Position numbers and translations under genes: made by a program
Notes under the pieces: model-generated
Seen by the model: the letters and a program-made list of their open reading frames with translations, nothing else
Database searches by the model: none
Told to the model about the DNA's origin: nothing
NCBI GenBank assembly: GCA_026388595.1
Contig: JAPLJM010000285.1
Location: 1-5,624, forward strand
From: Deltaproteobacteria bacterium
GTDB lineage: Bacteria; Desulfobacterota; Syntrophia; Syntrophales; Fen-1087
Direction: 5' to 3'
DNA length: 5,624 nucleotides
In this document: in pieces, positions 5,390 to 5,624 of the stretch
Numbering within the stretch: position 1 is the stretch's first letter
Layout: every line of letters begins with the position of its first letter

Positions 5390-5624
5390 AATTGATGCCA
5401 TGCTAAAGGGGATAGATCAGCCGGAAGCGCTGGAGGTCCTCCCAAAAAGTGATGACGACCTGCAATGGGACGACGTGCAGAATGAGATGGAACAGTCCAA
5501 GACGGACAAACCCTCCATCGCCGTCTCGCCCGCCGTGTTCGAGGAGGTCCAGAAGGGCGATACGCCCCGGCAGGTTCTCGATCTGGATTTTGTCCTGGAT
5601 ATCCCCCTCTCCCTCACCGTTGAA
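5376..5624 (+). CDS. fliN: Flagellar switch protein FliN (5' part, cut by window edge)
   Basis: C-ring protein that forms the lower rim with the FliM C-terminus and docks FliH. I translated it by hand from the ATG at 5376: 83 residues are visible, starting MEQSEIDAMLKGI. An acidic, probably disordered linker (about 14-55, with SDDDLQWDDVQNE) follows. The start of the SPOA domain is VLDLDFVLDIPLSLTVE (67-83), a signature FliN segment. The start lies inside the end of fliM, with GAGG (5363-5366) 9 nt upstream. The N-terminal SEIDAML peptide resembles the CheY-binding peptide of FliM (LSQEEVDALL here) and of FliY proteins. No CheC-like domain is present before the SPOA part, so FliN is a better name than FliY. 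Confidence 0.92.
   Translation, partial: MEQSEIDAMLKGIDQPEALEVLPKSDDDLQWDDVQNEMEQSKTDKPSIAVSPAVFEEVQKGDTPRQVLDLDFVLDIPLSLTVE

Noticed and set aside
1..5624. tRNA, rRNA, CRISPR arrays, transposases, prophage or defence genes
   Set aside because: None was seen on either strand. Apart from the REP-like element, the window is explained by flagellar genes.

Overview
The window is a piece of a bacterial flagellar gene cluster. The set of families (flagellin, MotA, two MotB-type proteins, FliL, FliM, FliN), the sigma-54-like and sigma-28-like promoter matches, the roughly balanced base composition and the REP-like GCGGGAA repeat suggest a Gram-negative proteobacterium in the broad sense. The style of the flagellin N-terminus and of MotA/MotB fits Desulfobacterota (former Deltaproteobacteria). 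This taxonomic guess is inference, because no marker gene is present.

Layout. The left fifth (1-1154, minus strand) is a flagellin gene that lacks only its last one or two codons at the window edge. Its upstream region holds a good ribosome binding site, two perfect small palindromes in the predicted leader, and a sigma-28-type promoter near 1300-1327. The intergenic region also carries a degenerate REP/MITE-like inverted repeat (1370-1438). A small ORF of unknown function (1559-1798, plus strand) follows. A second intergenic stretch (1799-1958) has a short palindrome and a GG-N10-GC sigma-54-type promoter.

From 1959 to the right edge lies one tightly packed plus-strand operon: motA, motB-like 1, motB-like 2, fliL, fliM and fliN (partial). 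Genes overlap by 4-14 nt or are separated by at most 17 nt. The encoded proteins form the stator (MotA with two MotB-type subunits), the stator-associated FliL, and the switch/C-ring (FliM, FliN). The divergent flagellin makes the filament. The two promoter types match the usual middle (sigma-54) and late (sigma-28) flagellar tiers.

Two observations stand out. First, motA is followed by two different MotB paralogues. The first has Ser (residue 22) where the essential ion-carrying Asp of MotB sits, while the second keeps the Asp (residue 21). This suggests an unusual heteromeric stator with only one ion-binding carboxylate per B pair, or one active and one modulatory B subunit. Second, FliM appears to lack about 30 residues, in frame, from the first half of its C-terminal SPOA (FliN-like) domain, although the flanking domains are intact.
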